From Theodoxus fluviatilis (taxonomy: Eukaryota; Mollusca; Gastropoda; Cycloneritida; Neritidae), in NCBI GenBank assembly GCA_034096865.1, contig JAWQFJ010002858.1:145001-198217 (forward strand): DNA of 53,217 nt, read 5' to 3'. Positions 37,992-49,635 of this stretch are shown in pieces (the stretch's first letter is position 1; the number at the start of each line of letters is the position of its first letter). Both the position numbers and the translations under genes were made by a program. Under the pieces are notes generated by a model. The model was not told the origin of the DNA, did no database searches, and worked only from the letters and a program-made list of their open reading frames with translations.

Positions 37992-38452
37992 TTAATGATA
38001 GAGTTGAAATGTCCTTGTTGAAAGCTACACATTACCTTGTTACCAAGTGTGACAACTTTGCGTTTTCAAAGCTTATTTCTCCGCAACTATGAAAACAGGA
38101 CAGCTGTCTTATACAGTTTGTGCCGACTCAGCTAAAAGTCATATTTCAACATATCAGCTCTCACTGAACTTACAAGAAAAATACGGTCAGTTATTTTGTT
38201 GTTGCCGTGAAGATCACTGCTTATCATCATGTCTCTCAGCGCATCCTATTTTGCTAAGATACATGTTTTGTTCTTTAAACGAATTGAAGACTTTGAAAGA
38301 AAATGGTAACTAAACATTACTAGAAAAAACGTCTTGGTTATAAACTTGAAAGGGCAAGAATTTCACCGAAGCCAATGCTTTATCACTAACATGCATACAC
38401 AAGAGAACGTATGTCACATCGCCCTGCGTGAATGCGTGTTCGGAGGGAGAAG
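37992..38452. other. Unassigned AT-rich stretch
   Basis: No recognised feature between copy C and the GA microsatellite. Confidence 0.5.
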
Positions 38453-39718
<1,266 letters not shown>

Positions 39719-39735
39719 AGTCCGTCTGTCTGTCC

Positions 39736-39825
<90 letters not shown>

Positions 39826-39960
39826 ATCTCTCTCTCTCTCTATCTCTCTCTCTCTCTCACTCTCTCTCTCTCTCTCTCTCCTTCTCCTCCTTCTTCTCCT
39901 TCTTCTTCTTCTTCTTCTTCTTCTTCTTCTTCTTCTTCTTCTTCTTCTTCTTCTTCTTCC
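39719..39960. repeat. (GTCT)n-(CT)n-(CTT)n compound microsatellite
   Basis: About 95 bases of GTCT, about 65 of CT with TATC breaks and about 75 of CTT. It directly abuts the inverted end of the LINE, whose minus-strand frame runs into it as poly-Lys. A CT tract also borders the other end of the LINE (43771 onward), so the LINE may have landed in a simple repeat. Confidence 0.97.
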
Positions 39961-39964
39961 CTCG

Positions 39965-40214
39965 TCCAAGACACCCACCCCGTCGAAACACCATTATCTT
40001 TGTTTTCCTTAAATTAATGCGCAAACCAAACTTTCCAGATATTTGAGCCAAGTTATCAATTTGGCATTGTAAGCCTACGGGTGTTGTTGACAATAAAGCA
40101 ATATCATCAGCAAAGATAAGGAAGAACAACTCTGGCATTCCTGACAAAAGCTGCACACCATGCCTTCCTCTCGCATGGACTTGGTCAGCAATAGCTGTGA
40201 TTAGGAGAGAGAAA
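39965..40214 (-). pseudogene. LINE reverse transcriptase, catalytic FADD segment
   Basis: Minus-strand frame FSLLITAIADQVHARG, then ELFFLIFADDIALLS, then LRINLRKTKIMVFRRGG. FADD is the reverse transcriptase catalytic motif (usually YADD or FADD), and the following Asn/Lys-rich helix is the usual D/E region. It continues the frame interrupted by the half-site-rich element; the piece on the far side of that element ends in GALESPTF. It ends at the CTT repeat. Confidence 0.9.
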
Positions 40215-41068
40215 ACAAGAAGGGCAAAGCCCATACGACTCACATGCTTGACCTTGACCTTTATATGACCTTGACCTTCGGGTGACCTTCAAGGTCAAGG
40301 TCAAACAACTAAACCTACCAATGACATCATACACAAAGAAATGCTTTACACATTTTTCCTACCAAAATACATGTGACCCAAGGTCAAGGTCATCCAAGGT
40401 CATGCAACACAAAGCTGTTAATTCAAGACATACGAAGCACAATGGTGCTTATTGGCACTTTCTACCATGAGATATGGTCACTTTTAGTGGTTCACTACCC
40501 CATTTTGGTCACATTTCATAAGGGTCAAAGTGACCTTGACCTTGATGATATGTGAACAAATGTGTCTCATGATGAAAGTATAACATGTGCCCCACATAAT
40601 TATTAAGTTTGAAACAGTTATCTTCCATAGTTCAGGGTCAAGGTCACTTCAAAATATGTATACAATCCAACTTTGAAGAGCTCCTGTGACCTTGACCTTG
40701 AAGCAAGGTCAACCAAACTGGTATCAAAAGATAGAGCTTGCTTTGACCTATATACCACTTGTAGCTAAGGTCGCCATTCTCAATAACGTGGGAGAAAATT
40801 GGGGAAATGTGAAAAATGACTGTTTTTGAGACCACATTTATGGCTCCTGTGACCTTGACCTTGAAGTAAGGTCAAGTCACTATGTATGTTTTTTGAGGCC
40901 TTGTCATCATACACATCATGCCACATTTGGTGTTGATAGACTTAACAGTCTCCGAGAAAAATCCAACGTTTAAGTTTTTTACGCCCGGACGGACGGACGC
41001 CCGGACGGACGGACGGACGACACGGCTGAGTACATAGACTCACTTTTGCTTCGCATGTGAGTAAAAAA
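40215..41068 (+). mobile_element. Half-site-rich interspersed element, copy D, inside the LINE
   Basis: A full copy inserted in the reverse transcriptase frame, between codons for PTF and FSLLI (minus strand). Removing it together with the surplus adenines restores the LINE reading frame, so the borders lie at the a-rich left flank before caagaaggg and just after gcatgtgagt. Any target duplication is hidden in the flanking A runs (four on the left, six on the right). It is the same subfamily as copy A (aaacctaccaatgacatca, taccacttgtagc). Confidence 0.92.
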
Positions 41069-41259
41069 TGTCGGACTCTCCAATGCTCCCTTCCTTGCTC
41101 CAACCGGACAGTCAAAGAAATCCGAGATGGTGGAGTTCCATCTCATGCTTTAACTTGAGCATATACTGATTGCTCTGAGCATTTTAATCATTTTAGAAGA
41201 AAGTCCGATATTTTGCAAGACATTCCACAAGCATGATCTATCAACAAAGTCAAATACCT
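41069..41259 (-). pseudogene. LINE reverse transcriptase, middle segment
   Basis: Minus-strand frame DFVDRSCLWNVLQNIGLSSK, then after an in-frame stop (41150-41152) RWNSTISDFFDCPVGARKG and ALESPTF. This covers the conserved region from the first catalytic Asp block to the G(V)RQG-type loop, here changed to GARKG. It joins the N-terminal piece at 41819 and the FADD piece at 40214 once the insertions are set aside. It is dead: stop codon and likely small deletions. Confidence 0.88.
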
Positions 41260-41818
41260 GTTTTTGAACGTATCAAGTATAAGACTGCATGTCTCTGCTA
41301 CAACATCATCTCTGAATCTGCACCTGCCTATCTCTCTGATCTGGTCTCTCTGTACACCCCTTCTCGCTCACTCCGCTCTTCTGCTGACACTCGACTCCTC
41401 CGCCAAGGTCGCTTCAAGCGCAGAACTCATGGCTTTCGCTCTTTCTCATACTATGGCCCTCAACTGTGGAATTCTCTCCCTCACAATATCCGACACTCTA
41501 CCTCCATCTCCTCCTTCAAATCCAACCTCAAAACCTACCTTTTTCAGCAATATTACTTGTGAATTTGTTAGAATCCTGCCGCATCCCCCCCCCCCCCCCC
41601 CTCCTCTACCCCCACGTACATCTTGACATCTGTGTAAATATTTGTATAGTATATTGTCAGTCTGACTGTGTACATCTGAATGCATGTGTTTGACTATGAC
41701 TGGATGACTAAATGTATAGACTGTGTGTTGTATGTTTATTTTTGTATATGTATGTATATATATTACGCGCTTAGAACCTCGGGAAAGGCGCTTTATAAGT
41801 ATAATAAATTATTATTAT
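41260..41818 (+). mobile_element. 5'-truncated LINE tail (CR1/L2/Jockey-like), with 8-bp target duplication
   Basis: An insertion into the larger LINE, flanked by aaatacct at 41252-41259 and 41819-41826. Its plus-strand frame to the TGA at 41560-41562 reads ERIKYKTACLCYNIISESAP and AYLSDLVSLYTPSRSLRSS, ending YGPQLWNSLPHNIR...SFKSNLKTYLF. This is the well-known C-terminal region of CR1/L2/Jockey-type reverse transcriptases. The 3' UTR includes a C17 run and ends in gcgcttagaacctcgggaaa, then ggcgctttataag and a (ATT)n-like tail, a typical end for such LINEs. Confidence 0.9.
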
Positions 41819-42355
41819 AAATACCTTCATGTAGTCCACAAATGCAACATAGAGCTTTCCTCAACCGACACCATACAAATGTGTTGTCGCTATGGCATGA
41901 AGAGTGAATATATGGTCAATCGTGGAGGGCTCAGATCTAAAACCGGCTTGTTCGGGACATATGTTGTTTCTCTCCTCAGCCCATTCTTGTAGACGTTTTG
42001 TCAGGATCGAGGTAAAAACTTTACTGACAATGCTTAACAAAGAAATAACTCTATAGTTTTGGGGGTCTAACTTGTCTCCAGATTTATACAATGGAATAAT
42101 GATCGATTTGCCCCAGTCTTCGGGAAAATATTGATATTCATACAGATGATTAAAGAACATTGTCAAAAAACGGGTTAAGTGAGCGCTTGCCCATTTGAGG
42201 CATTCGCCAGGAATCTCATCAAGACCAGCCGACTTCCCAGATTTTAATCTATCAATTGCTTGTTTTACTTCCTCTTCCGTTATAGCGGCATCAAGATGGT
42301 CATCTACAATGATAACGGAATTGTTGGCTCCCTCGTTATCGTTGGCAACATTGAG
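41819..42355 (-). pseudogene. LINE reverse transcriptase, N-terminal segment
   Basis: The minus-strand frame reads NNSVIIVDDHLDAAITEEEV, KQAIDRLKSGKSAGLDEIPG, then YFPEDWGKSIIIPLYKSGDK and NYRVISLLSIVSKVF. It continues to EQAGFRSEPSTIDHIFTL and, after a small frame change, VAFVDYMKVF. These are motifs 0, 1 and 2 and the start of A of a non-LTR reverse transcriptase. The segment is bounded on the right by the inversion point and on the left by the target duplication of the nested LINE tail. Confidence 0.9.
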
Positions 42356-43765
42356 ATCGAGACAGTCAATAAGTACAAGTACCTTGGCTATGTTTTTACT
42401 ACTAAACTATCGAACACGGTGGCTCTGAATGATCAAGGTACAAATTCCAAACGAAAGATAGCCAAACTGCTAAAGGTAATGTGGAAGCTTCATAGTATGA
42501 ATGTGTCTATATACTTTCGTATGTTTGATGCGCAGGTGCTACCTGCACTACTGTATACCGCAGAGAAATGGGGTCTGCAAAGACATGACAGTGTTGAAAA
42601 AGCACACCTCTTTGCATGTAAGAGATTCTTAAATCTTGACAGTAGAACACCCAATCGTATGGTACATGGAGAGCTAGGAAGATGCCATCTTTTTATTAAT
42701 TCTATCAAAGCTATCAAATATTGGTTAAGGCTCATCAAATTACCATAAAATAGACTCCCAAAACAGGATTACTGCATGCTTGCAAATATGGTGTCTCCTA
42801 AACTTAACTTTAGGGCACACATTACGCAAACCGGTCTCAAACACCACCAGACAGTCCCTTTCATGGAACCCGCAAGGGAAGAGAAAGACAGGTAGACCTA
42901 GAAACAGTTGGCGCCGAGACCTGGACGCCGATGTCAAGAGAACAGGCCACTCTTGGGGGCAGTTGGAAAAGATTGCTCAGGACCCGGGATGGCTGGAGAA
43001 CCCTTGTTGACGGCCTATGCCCCAGGAGGGGTCAAAGGCGTAAGTAAGTAAGTAAACTTAACTGGACAAAAATGATTGAAAGTCGACTTTGCGAATTAGG
43101 GTTTGGTTATGTATGGGTCAACAAAGGGGTCGTAAACGAACAAAGTTTTGTACATAGCCTTAAGCAACGATTACGAGATTGTTACCAACAGGAATGGCAC
43201 AATAAACTGGAGAGCAAAATATTCCGAATGTACAGAGAATTAAAACAAATGTTTGAACCCAAAAAATATGTAGACTACATCGACATCAAGAAATTTAGAG
43301 ATTCTTTTATCCGATTCAGATGCAATATAAATGAGCTATCTGTAAACAGAAGATACGCAATAACGCATAGAGACGAACAGTGCTTCCATTTTGCCACAAT
43401 GCCCATGATAACGAGGAACATTTCTTGCTGTACTGTCGTAAATTTGATGACTTAAGGACAAAATACATAGAAGAACATTTACAGAAAACAAAGAGAATAG
43501 GCTATCTGTATCTAGTCGATGGCACATTAAATGAAAAAATCCGACAAGTGGCAATGTACATGTTCATTATGCTTTGCAGAGACGAAGCCAATTATTAGCA
43601 ACTCCTCCATAGGAAGTATTTCGAAGAACGGGTACATTTAGTTTAAAACAGTTGCATCAAAAGAATTTCATTGATGCCCCATCTATAACACATTGTATTG
43701 TACAAATGTTGGATGAGCCCTTGTTATGGGCCGCTGGCTGAAACAATAAAGTCTGAAGTCTGAAG

Positions 43766-43771
<6 letters not shown>
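42355..43771 (+). pseudogene. LINE C-terminal region and 3' end, sense part
   Basis: The plus-strand frame starts IETVNKYKYLGYVFTTKL and continues through VLPALLYTAEKWG, HLFACKRFLNLDSRTPNRMV and YWLRLIKLP, then a stop at 42746. After the nested insertion (42810-43053) it resumes as LGFGYVWVNKG, KKFRDSFIRFRCNINELSVN. A frameshift near 43380 leads to CHNAHDNEEHFLLYCRKFDD, which looks like the C-terminal Cys/His region of this LINE type, and a stop at 43598. The 3' UTR ends in aataaagtctgaagtctgaa. Confidence 0.88.
42810..43053 (+). mobile_element. 5'-truncated tail of another LINE family, 10-bp target duplication
   Basis: An insertion flanked by aaacttaact (42800-42809 and 43054-43063). Its frame includes LSWNPQGKRKTGRPRNSWRR, DLDADVKRTGHSWGQLEKIA, then a TGA stop. 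This is the C-terminal end of a LINE family widespread in invertebrates. It ends in a taagtaagtaag tail. It differs from both the host LINE and the CR1/L2-like tail at 41260. Confidence 0.88.
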
Positions 43772-43860
<89 letters not shown>

Positions 43861-43880
43861 CTTTCTCTCTTTCTCTCTCT
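43771..43880. repeat. (CT)n-(CA)n-(CT)n microsatellite
   Basis: A CT run (43771-43827), a CA run (43828-43856) and more CT. It directly follows the LINE tail. Confidence 0.96.
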
Positions 43881-45962
43881 GAGGGTAAGTTTAATCATTT
43901 TCACTGCTGTCTTCTTCCTTCTTAGAACACACCCAACAACCTATTTTCTCTTATTTCCAAAGAACTGCCACTTCGCACGAAAAAGACGAGACGCTTAGTC
44001 CATTCCACGTGCTTCACTTTTCTTCAGATCTGCCGCCGATCGGCTCGAGGTCGATGGGAGACGGAAGGACGGAGCGCGGACCTATCTTTCAAGTCTCCAC
44101 TATGCTGACGTCAATGGCCAGTTGCCCGCCAATTCCGTCCCTTTGTTTCAGCGTTAGCACACAAATGGCCAGTCGCGACCGCCAGGCCTTCGGTAACTGA
44201 TGAAGCCCACGGCCTTTGAAAATCGATGGGCCTGATCTACACCCAGAGAAGATCACGCCTCGATTTCTCTCTCCACCCCAGCGTCTTGCCCCAACGGACT
44301 TCATTTCCTGTCCAGGAAAGGCGCCTTGCCGATGACGTGTGCGTGACGATTGCGTAGGGAGAGAAATATTATGATGATAAATGGCAGGAGAAGGAAGACA
44401 TCAGACAGATAAACCTCCAAGGTCTCGAGTGCAATCGACTGGGACAGAAGTTCACTACAACATGATTCCCTATCGCTCAACGCCTTAAGTTTTGTCATTG
44501 CTCTTTGAAACCATCATGTCACAGCTTGGAACTAACTCGCACGTCCGTCAGACGGTTTTGGTTTAACCTGTTTTCAGACTACGAGGTACAAGTCTCAAAT
44601 GCAGCCAGCACCAACATCCTCACCCGAGTAAAATATAAATGCTGCCTCCTTCAGGCTTAGGTGCCGTTCTACTTCCAAGGTCAGCTTCAGCCACACAGTG
44701 CGACAACGATGCAATCGAAGGAAGGCCTGTCACTCACTGAGACGGAAGTTGCCCCAGTCGAATCAATGGTGAGGGAAGGCAGCTGCTGTCGGGGCACTAC
44801 TGCTGTTCTCACGGCAATCAATTCCCCTTTCTCCTCCCCATGACAGGAATGCGTGTTTCAGCAAAGGCATGCGTAGTTTAACCCCCCTTTTTCCAACGCA
44901 AGACTGGGAGTGATAGTGGAGCCACCATCTTCCTTTCCAGCTCTTCAACTCCCTAAATAAAAGCTTCTGTCTCTTGTGATATCAGTCTCTTGCAGCCTCC
45001 GATTTTATCACCTTATCTCTCTGCTTCCTTGCAAGACTAAGCAGAGAGAACTTCTTCCGGCGAAATTGTCTGTCAAGCTGGCTGGATACAAGCTGTGAAT
45101 AGGATAACCAACACTGATACAGTTTCTGAAACCATCTAAAGTTTTTTTGATGCACCATTAACTTCCATGTCACTAATGACGGTCATTTTTTTTTTGACAA
45201 ACTGAACTACTTTGACACAAACCAGTCACGCGATGTTATTTCTGCGAGATGAAATACTCAAAGACACTCGTGCCGGAGCAAACCTAACGCCCTCTTAGGC
45301 ATTGAAACCGCGGAAACTTTCATAACAGACAGTACAATGAATTCGATCCTACAGGTTCGCAGTGAAGGGTGCTGGCAAGAGGTTGGCTGATGCCATAACA
45401 CCGCGACCGCTACACTTCCACAGACGAGGCTAATGGGGTGGGTGGGGGCAGTTTCCCGACAGCATTGATTGCTCTAACCTGGAATCACAGCAGACAGGCA
45501 GGACGGGCACATGACACGGCAGGCCACAGGCCGTGGGCGAGGGGAGAGGAAGGTCAATGCCGATGGCCAAAACATGTCGATGTGACTGCAAACTGGGTGC
45601 AGAGTGGCGGTTGTGTTGTCAAACGGTGGTGTGCCCGTTCCAAAACAACGCCGAGTCCCAAGACATCCTCATGAGATTGCACTCCCAAGACAGGAGTGTG
45701 CAGAATCGATAAGTCATACACTAATTGAAGCCGGCCAGTACGGACAGGAAAGGTTTTCGGAGGCGGTGTTTGTCAAGGCCGTATTAGTTCTACTGACATG
45801 TCGAACTGTAAACCACACACAAGTTAGGCCTTCCCTCATCAAATTCGGTCTGTCAATGCGATTAAGCATATACCACATCAGGAATGCTCGAGGTCTCCCC
45901 TCCTTGTGGACAAAAATATGGCGGTTTTTAAATACTTCGTCAGCTCTCGAAGATATAAAACA
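43881..45962. other. Unassigned stretch, no supported gene
   Basis: About 2 kb without a recognised gene, RNA or mobile element. The 44.0-44.3 kb part is GC-richer. A T10 run is at 45186-45195. Confidence 0.45.
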
Positions 45963-46780
45963 ACAAGAAGGGCAAAGCCCATACGACTCACATGCTTGAC
46001 CTTGACCTTTATATGACCTTGACATGCAGGTGACCTTCAAGGTCAAGGTCAAACAACTAAACCTACCAATGACATCATACACAAAGAAATGCTTTACACA
46101 TTTTTCCTACCAAAATACATGTGACCTTGACCCAAGGTCAAGGTCATCCAAGGTCATGCAACACAAAGCTGTTAATTCAAGACATAGGAAGCACAATGGT
46201 GCTTATTGGCACTTTCTACCTTGAGATATAGTCACTTTCAGTGGTTCACTACCCCATTTTGGTCACATTTCATAAGGGTCAAAGTGACCTTGACCTTGAT
46301 GATATGTGACCAAATGTGTCTCATGATGAAAGTATAACATGTGTACTACAATGTTATGAAGTTTGGAAGAGTTATCTTCTATAGTTCAGGGTCAAGGTCA
46401 CTTCAAAATATGTATACAATCCAACTTTAAAGAGCTCCTGTGACCTTGACCTTGAAGCAAGGTCAACCGAACTGGTATCAAAAAATAGGGCTTACTTTGC
46501 CCTATATACCATGTATAGGTGAGGTATCCAATCTCAAAAACTTCAGAGAAAATTGAGAAAATGTGAAAATTGGCTGTTTTTTAGACCACATTTATGGCTC
46601 CTGTGACCTTGACCTTGAAGCAAGGTCAAGTCACTATGTATGTTTTTTGAGGCCTTGTCATCATACACCATCTTGCCACATTTGGTGTTGATAGACTTAA
46701 TAGTCTCCGAGAAAAATCCAACGTTTAAGTTTTTTTACGCCCGGACGGACGGACGGACGGACGGACGACACGGCTGAGTA
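45963..46780 (+). mobile_element. Half-site-rich element, copy E, mosaic and 3'-truncated
   Basis: This copy starts at acaagaagggc and stops at ggctgagta, missing the last ~40 bases (tcacttttgcttcgcatgtg...). An unrelated element with TATAAGCCGC motifs begins at the break. Its 5' half matches copies A/D (aaacctaccaatgacatca, acacaaagaaatgc). Its 3' half matches B/C (gggcttactttgccctatat, ccatgtataggtgagg). A short middle part (gtgtactacaatgttatgaa, about 46340-46360) matches neither. One copy of the early tgaccttgacctt has changed to tgaccttgacatg. Confidence 0.9.
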
Positions 46781-47100
46781 CCGTAAATTTCAGCCTATAA
46801 GCCGCGCCTTTTTTTTCATGAACGGACCCCTGCGGCTTATAAACCGGTGCGGCTTATCTATGGATTTTTCTCGAGAAAGTGGACTTGAATTCGCTCACTT
46901 ACCTTTAAGTTTATTGTTGCTATGCGAAGTTCGTCGTATGACAACAACTCACACTCACACGGCACAGACAGCTGTGAGTTGTGTGTTTCTGTGGGTTCAT
47001 GCTTCAGCATATATAACTGCGACGCACGGTGCAGTGTGAGTGCGAGTATGTGTGTTGTGAAGCACGTGCGCTCGCAAACGAGTGTTAGTACGTGACTGCT
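46781..47100. mobile_element. Putative DNA-transposon remnant with TATAAGCCGC motifs
   Basis: The sequence starts ccgtaaatttcagcctataa and contains gccgcgcc, then gcggcttataaaccggtgcggcttat with a direct doublet of gcggcttat. I have seen this type of terminal sequence in dispersed animal DNA transposons but cannot name the superfamily. The left end abuts copy E at a TA. The right end is not defined, and no inverse of the terminus was found nearby. Confidence 0.45.
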
Positions 47101-47349
47101 CGCGTCTGGGTGAAGGAGATAAAATTGGCAAGGTGACGTATGCACAGGTCTTTGAGTTTTTATCTGGTTGATTATGTTCGTAAATATTTGTTTTCTTGTA
47201 TACGAAAAGGCAGAGTCCATATTACAGAGACTGTTTCATGATAAAGACTCTCCGAATCCAGACATTCCTAAATCTCATTTTCACAAGGCATTTCATCTAG
47301 CCCCTTCCTACCCGAAATATATCATTCTCATAATCCCATCCAGATCCTG
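47101..47349. other. Unassigned stretch left of the LINE remnant
   Basis: No motif recognised. It may hold more of the same LINE upstream of 47350 or the end of the TATAAGCCGC element. Confidence 0.4.
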
Positions 47350-47800
47350 CTGTTGGTTCAGACTGAGAGAACATTTTTGAATGAATTGAAAGAAAGACTA
47401 GTAGAAGAGTATTGCAATTATTGGTACCAGACCCTATGGAACAGTGAACGATACTCGTACTACAGACAGTTTAAAACATTGTGGACAAAAGAAAGCTACT
47501 TGTCAGTTCTGGAAAGAAAACCATTCCGTGACGTATTTATTCAGTTTCGAACAGGCTTCAGTGAGCTATTCTGCCATAAGTTCCGATATAAAGATAAAGA
47601 AGATAATCTATACGTCTCTCCCACTTGTGGGGAAACGTTCGAGTGTGAAACCCATTTTTGTGCTCTTGTCCTGTGTATGAAGACCATAGACGGAAATATC
47701 TTTCACCCGAGACACGTTCGATACTCTTGAGGCCTAACTGGGCATTGGGAGGGTGTGTCCATTTCACATGTGTTTCCCATCAAACTAGGAAGCTTATCGA
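47350..47800 (+). pseudogene. Decayed C-terminal LINE fragment, related to the twin-primed LINE
   Basis: The plus-strand frame reads TFLNELKERLVEEYCNYWYQ, then YYRQFKTLWTKESYL, RKPFRDVFIQFRTGFSELFC and PTCGETFECETHF. A frameshift near 47660 leads to CPVYEDHRRKYLSPETR. The order follows the corresponding part of the LINE at 43072-43500 (LKQRLRDCYQQEWHNKL, IKKFRDSFIRFRCNINELSV, the Cys/His end, YCRKFDDLRTKYI). It is therefore a second, diverged member of the same or a sister family. 5'-truncated; tail not recognised. Confidence 0.78.
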
Positions 47801-48189
47801 GGCTTCCCTCGTCAACGTCTTGCCTTCCACTCCGCCACCACAGCACCCATTGAAACGATTTTGGGTCGTCTGTGCTGGTAATGGTCCCACTTCTTTGAAG
47901 TTTGATGCGCGTGATAGGATGCGTCGCCAGCCGTTCAGTTTGTTGGGAAACTTGTTTTGCTTAGCTTCCTGCGTTATCGGCTGATGGTCCCATCACTGGT
48001 CGTCGCTGATGCTCTGGATACAACATGGATCTTATCAAGCTCATGTTAAGATTTCTATTGGGAATCTTATCGCAGCCTTCAACTGCACAATGCGTCGAAG
48101 TTTTCCTGCTAGTACTGATACGTGTTACTAACGGAGGCATTCCGCATTGTGAATGCTCTTTTCAATGGAAGAAACCATTCTAACAAGTG
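47801..48189. other. Unassigned stretch, no supported gene
   Basis: About 390 bases with no recognised feature; may hold the 3' end of the LINE fragment. Confidence 0.45.
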
Positions 48190-48431
48190 CCATGTATACA
48201 TAGTCGGAGCTGCTCAGTGGCCCCGTCACCATCTGGAATCCTTGACTGCAGGGCTTTTGGGGCCTGCTCCAGTAGCTCAGCCAGGAGTGGCCACAAACAC
48301 TCATAGAATCTACCAAGGGGGCAACAGAACAGGGTCAGATCGGTCAGATCCAGCCGTGCCTTCCGACCACCCTGGAAAACCAAGACTAACCCATACGTGA
48401 CATTGACACAGTCCTGTCGGGGCTCCACCAC
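48190..48431 (-). repeat. Protein-like repeat segment, copy 2
   Basis: The minus-strand frame is open from 48431 to 48180 and reads VEPRQDCVNVTYGLVLVFQG, GRKARLDLTDLTLFCCPLG, RFYECLWPLLAELLEQAPKA, ending in TEQLRLCIHGTC. It is related to the plus-strand segment at 29580-29790 (HYSCLGPSLAERLEQAR..ALQ, ERLRQYVVLHGK). The sequence looks protein-like, but I do not recognise the family. It could be a mobile-element domain or a retroposed gene piece. A tRNA-like SINE starts right beside it. Confidence 0.55.
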
Positions 48432-48600
48432 AGGCGGGTAGGACGCTCGCCTCGCGACTGGCAGGTGCAGCGTTCAATGCAGCAGGGATCCTAGAGTTAT
48501 CTCCCTGGGCAAGGTGCTTAGCCTGACATTGCCTCAACTATTGAGGAGTACAACAGGGTACTGGCGACCAGGTGCGAAAGTCCCCAAAACAAATTATCAT
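48432..48600 (+). mobile_element. tRNA-related SINE
   Basis: The head gggtaggacgctcgcctcgc, then gactggcaggtg and gcgttcaatgc, has the spacing of an A box and a degenerate B box (GTTCAANNC-like) of a tRNA. A core ctccctgggcaaggtgctta, gcctgacattgcctcaa follows, matching the conserved central domain of many metazoan SINEs. The tail is not clear. A promoter this degenerate is probably inactive. Confidence 0.68.
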
Positions 48601-48629
48601 GTATTAGAGTAAAAGAAAACATTCCTCTT

Positions 48630-48716
48630 GTTCTTCCTTCTTCCTTCTTCTTCCTCCTCCTTCCTTCTCTTCCTCTTCCTTCCTTCCTTCCTCCTCCTCC
48701 TCCTCCTCCTCCTTTT
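48630..48716. repeat. (CTTC)n/(CCT)n microsatellite
   Basis: Pyrimidine tract of cttcttc, cttc and cctcctcct units ending in CT5. Confidence 0.95.
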
Positions 48717-49422
48717 TAGATCAGCATTTGGCGCAGTGTCTTCACCTGCTGATAACTGTGCGCCGTGATTGAATGCCATGGCTCTATCTCTACTCGAGAT
48801 GGTTTGATTGTTTCCATCCTTGCACTAGCTAACAAGTTTCAAAATAGGATTACACTTCTTCAAAACCAACAAAGGTAACACATTATGGAAGAAAACACTT
48901 TTTAAAGAGAAAAACCCCATGTTGGTGCCATACACCCCTCCAACCATTTTGCACCCCTAGATCAAAATCTCTAAAATCTCACCATGTGAGCCCACACGTG
49001 ACTTGTGATCTGCAGACAGATTCCCAGGATAAAGTCTATGCTGGGTCAACGAGTCTTTTCGTACTAGAGCTCTTCAACCCGGAACAGCCTTCCCGCCAGT
49101 CCGAGGACTGCTCATGCGCTGCCTGTATGCAAATAGGCCCTAAAGACTTGTTTTCAAAAACCTTGCTCAAGTGACTGTGCCAGTAGCTCTAGGAGATAGT
49201 AGGTAAATCTGACATCTCGCCAGTAGGTAGGTAAAGGCGAGCACATACCTGAGTCTTAGAGGTTTTTGCCTCCTATTCTTAAAAAGAAACCTTTTTTGTG
49301 AGTTGTCCATTTCTCACTACTAAACTCTTGGTTGCAAAGTGTTAGAAGGACGCAGAGGAGGAAGACTGCATACACCTGTTTTGTTTTTGTTGTGTCGTGA
49401 TGTGATGGAACAGTAGATAACA
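48717..49422. other. Unassigned stretch, no supported gene
   Basis: No gene or repeat recognised in about 700 bases. Confidence 0.5.
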
Positions 49423-49430
49423 TCTCTCTC

Positions 49431-49485
<55 letters not shown>

Positions 49486-49552
49486 ATCTATCTAGCTATC
49501 TATCTATCCCTCCCTCCCTCCCTCCCTCTCACTCTCCCTCCCTCCTTTTCTA

Positions 49553-49635
<83 letters not shown>

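Larger units (their letters stand above)
39965..43771 (+). mobile_element. LINE with inverted 5' part (twin-priming structure), three nested insertions
   Basis: A non-LTR retrotransposon. Its 3' part reads on the plus strand from about 42355 to the tail at 43771. The preceding part of the same coding sequence reads on the minus strand from about 42355 down to about 39965. The inverted segment ends with the frame ...KTKIMVFRRGG, and the sense segment resumes about ten residues later with IETVNKYKYLGYVFTTKL. This is the arrangement produced when target-primed reverse transcription is primed twice. The 3' end carries aataaagtctgaagtctgaa, a short-repeat tail. Three later insertions split it: a half-site-rich element (40215-41068) and two other LINE tails (41260-41818, 42810-43053). 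Confidence 0.85.
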
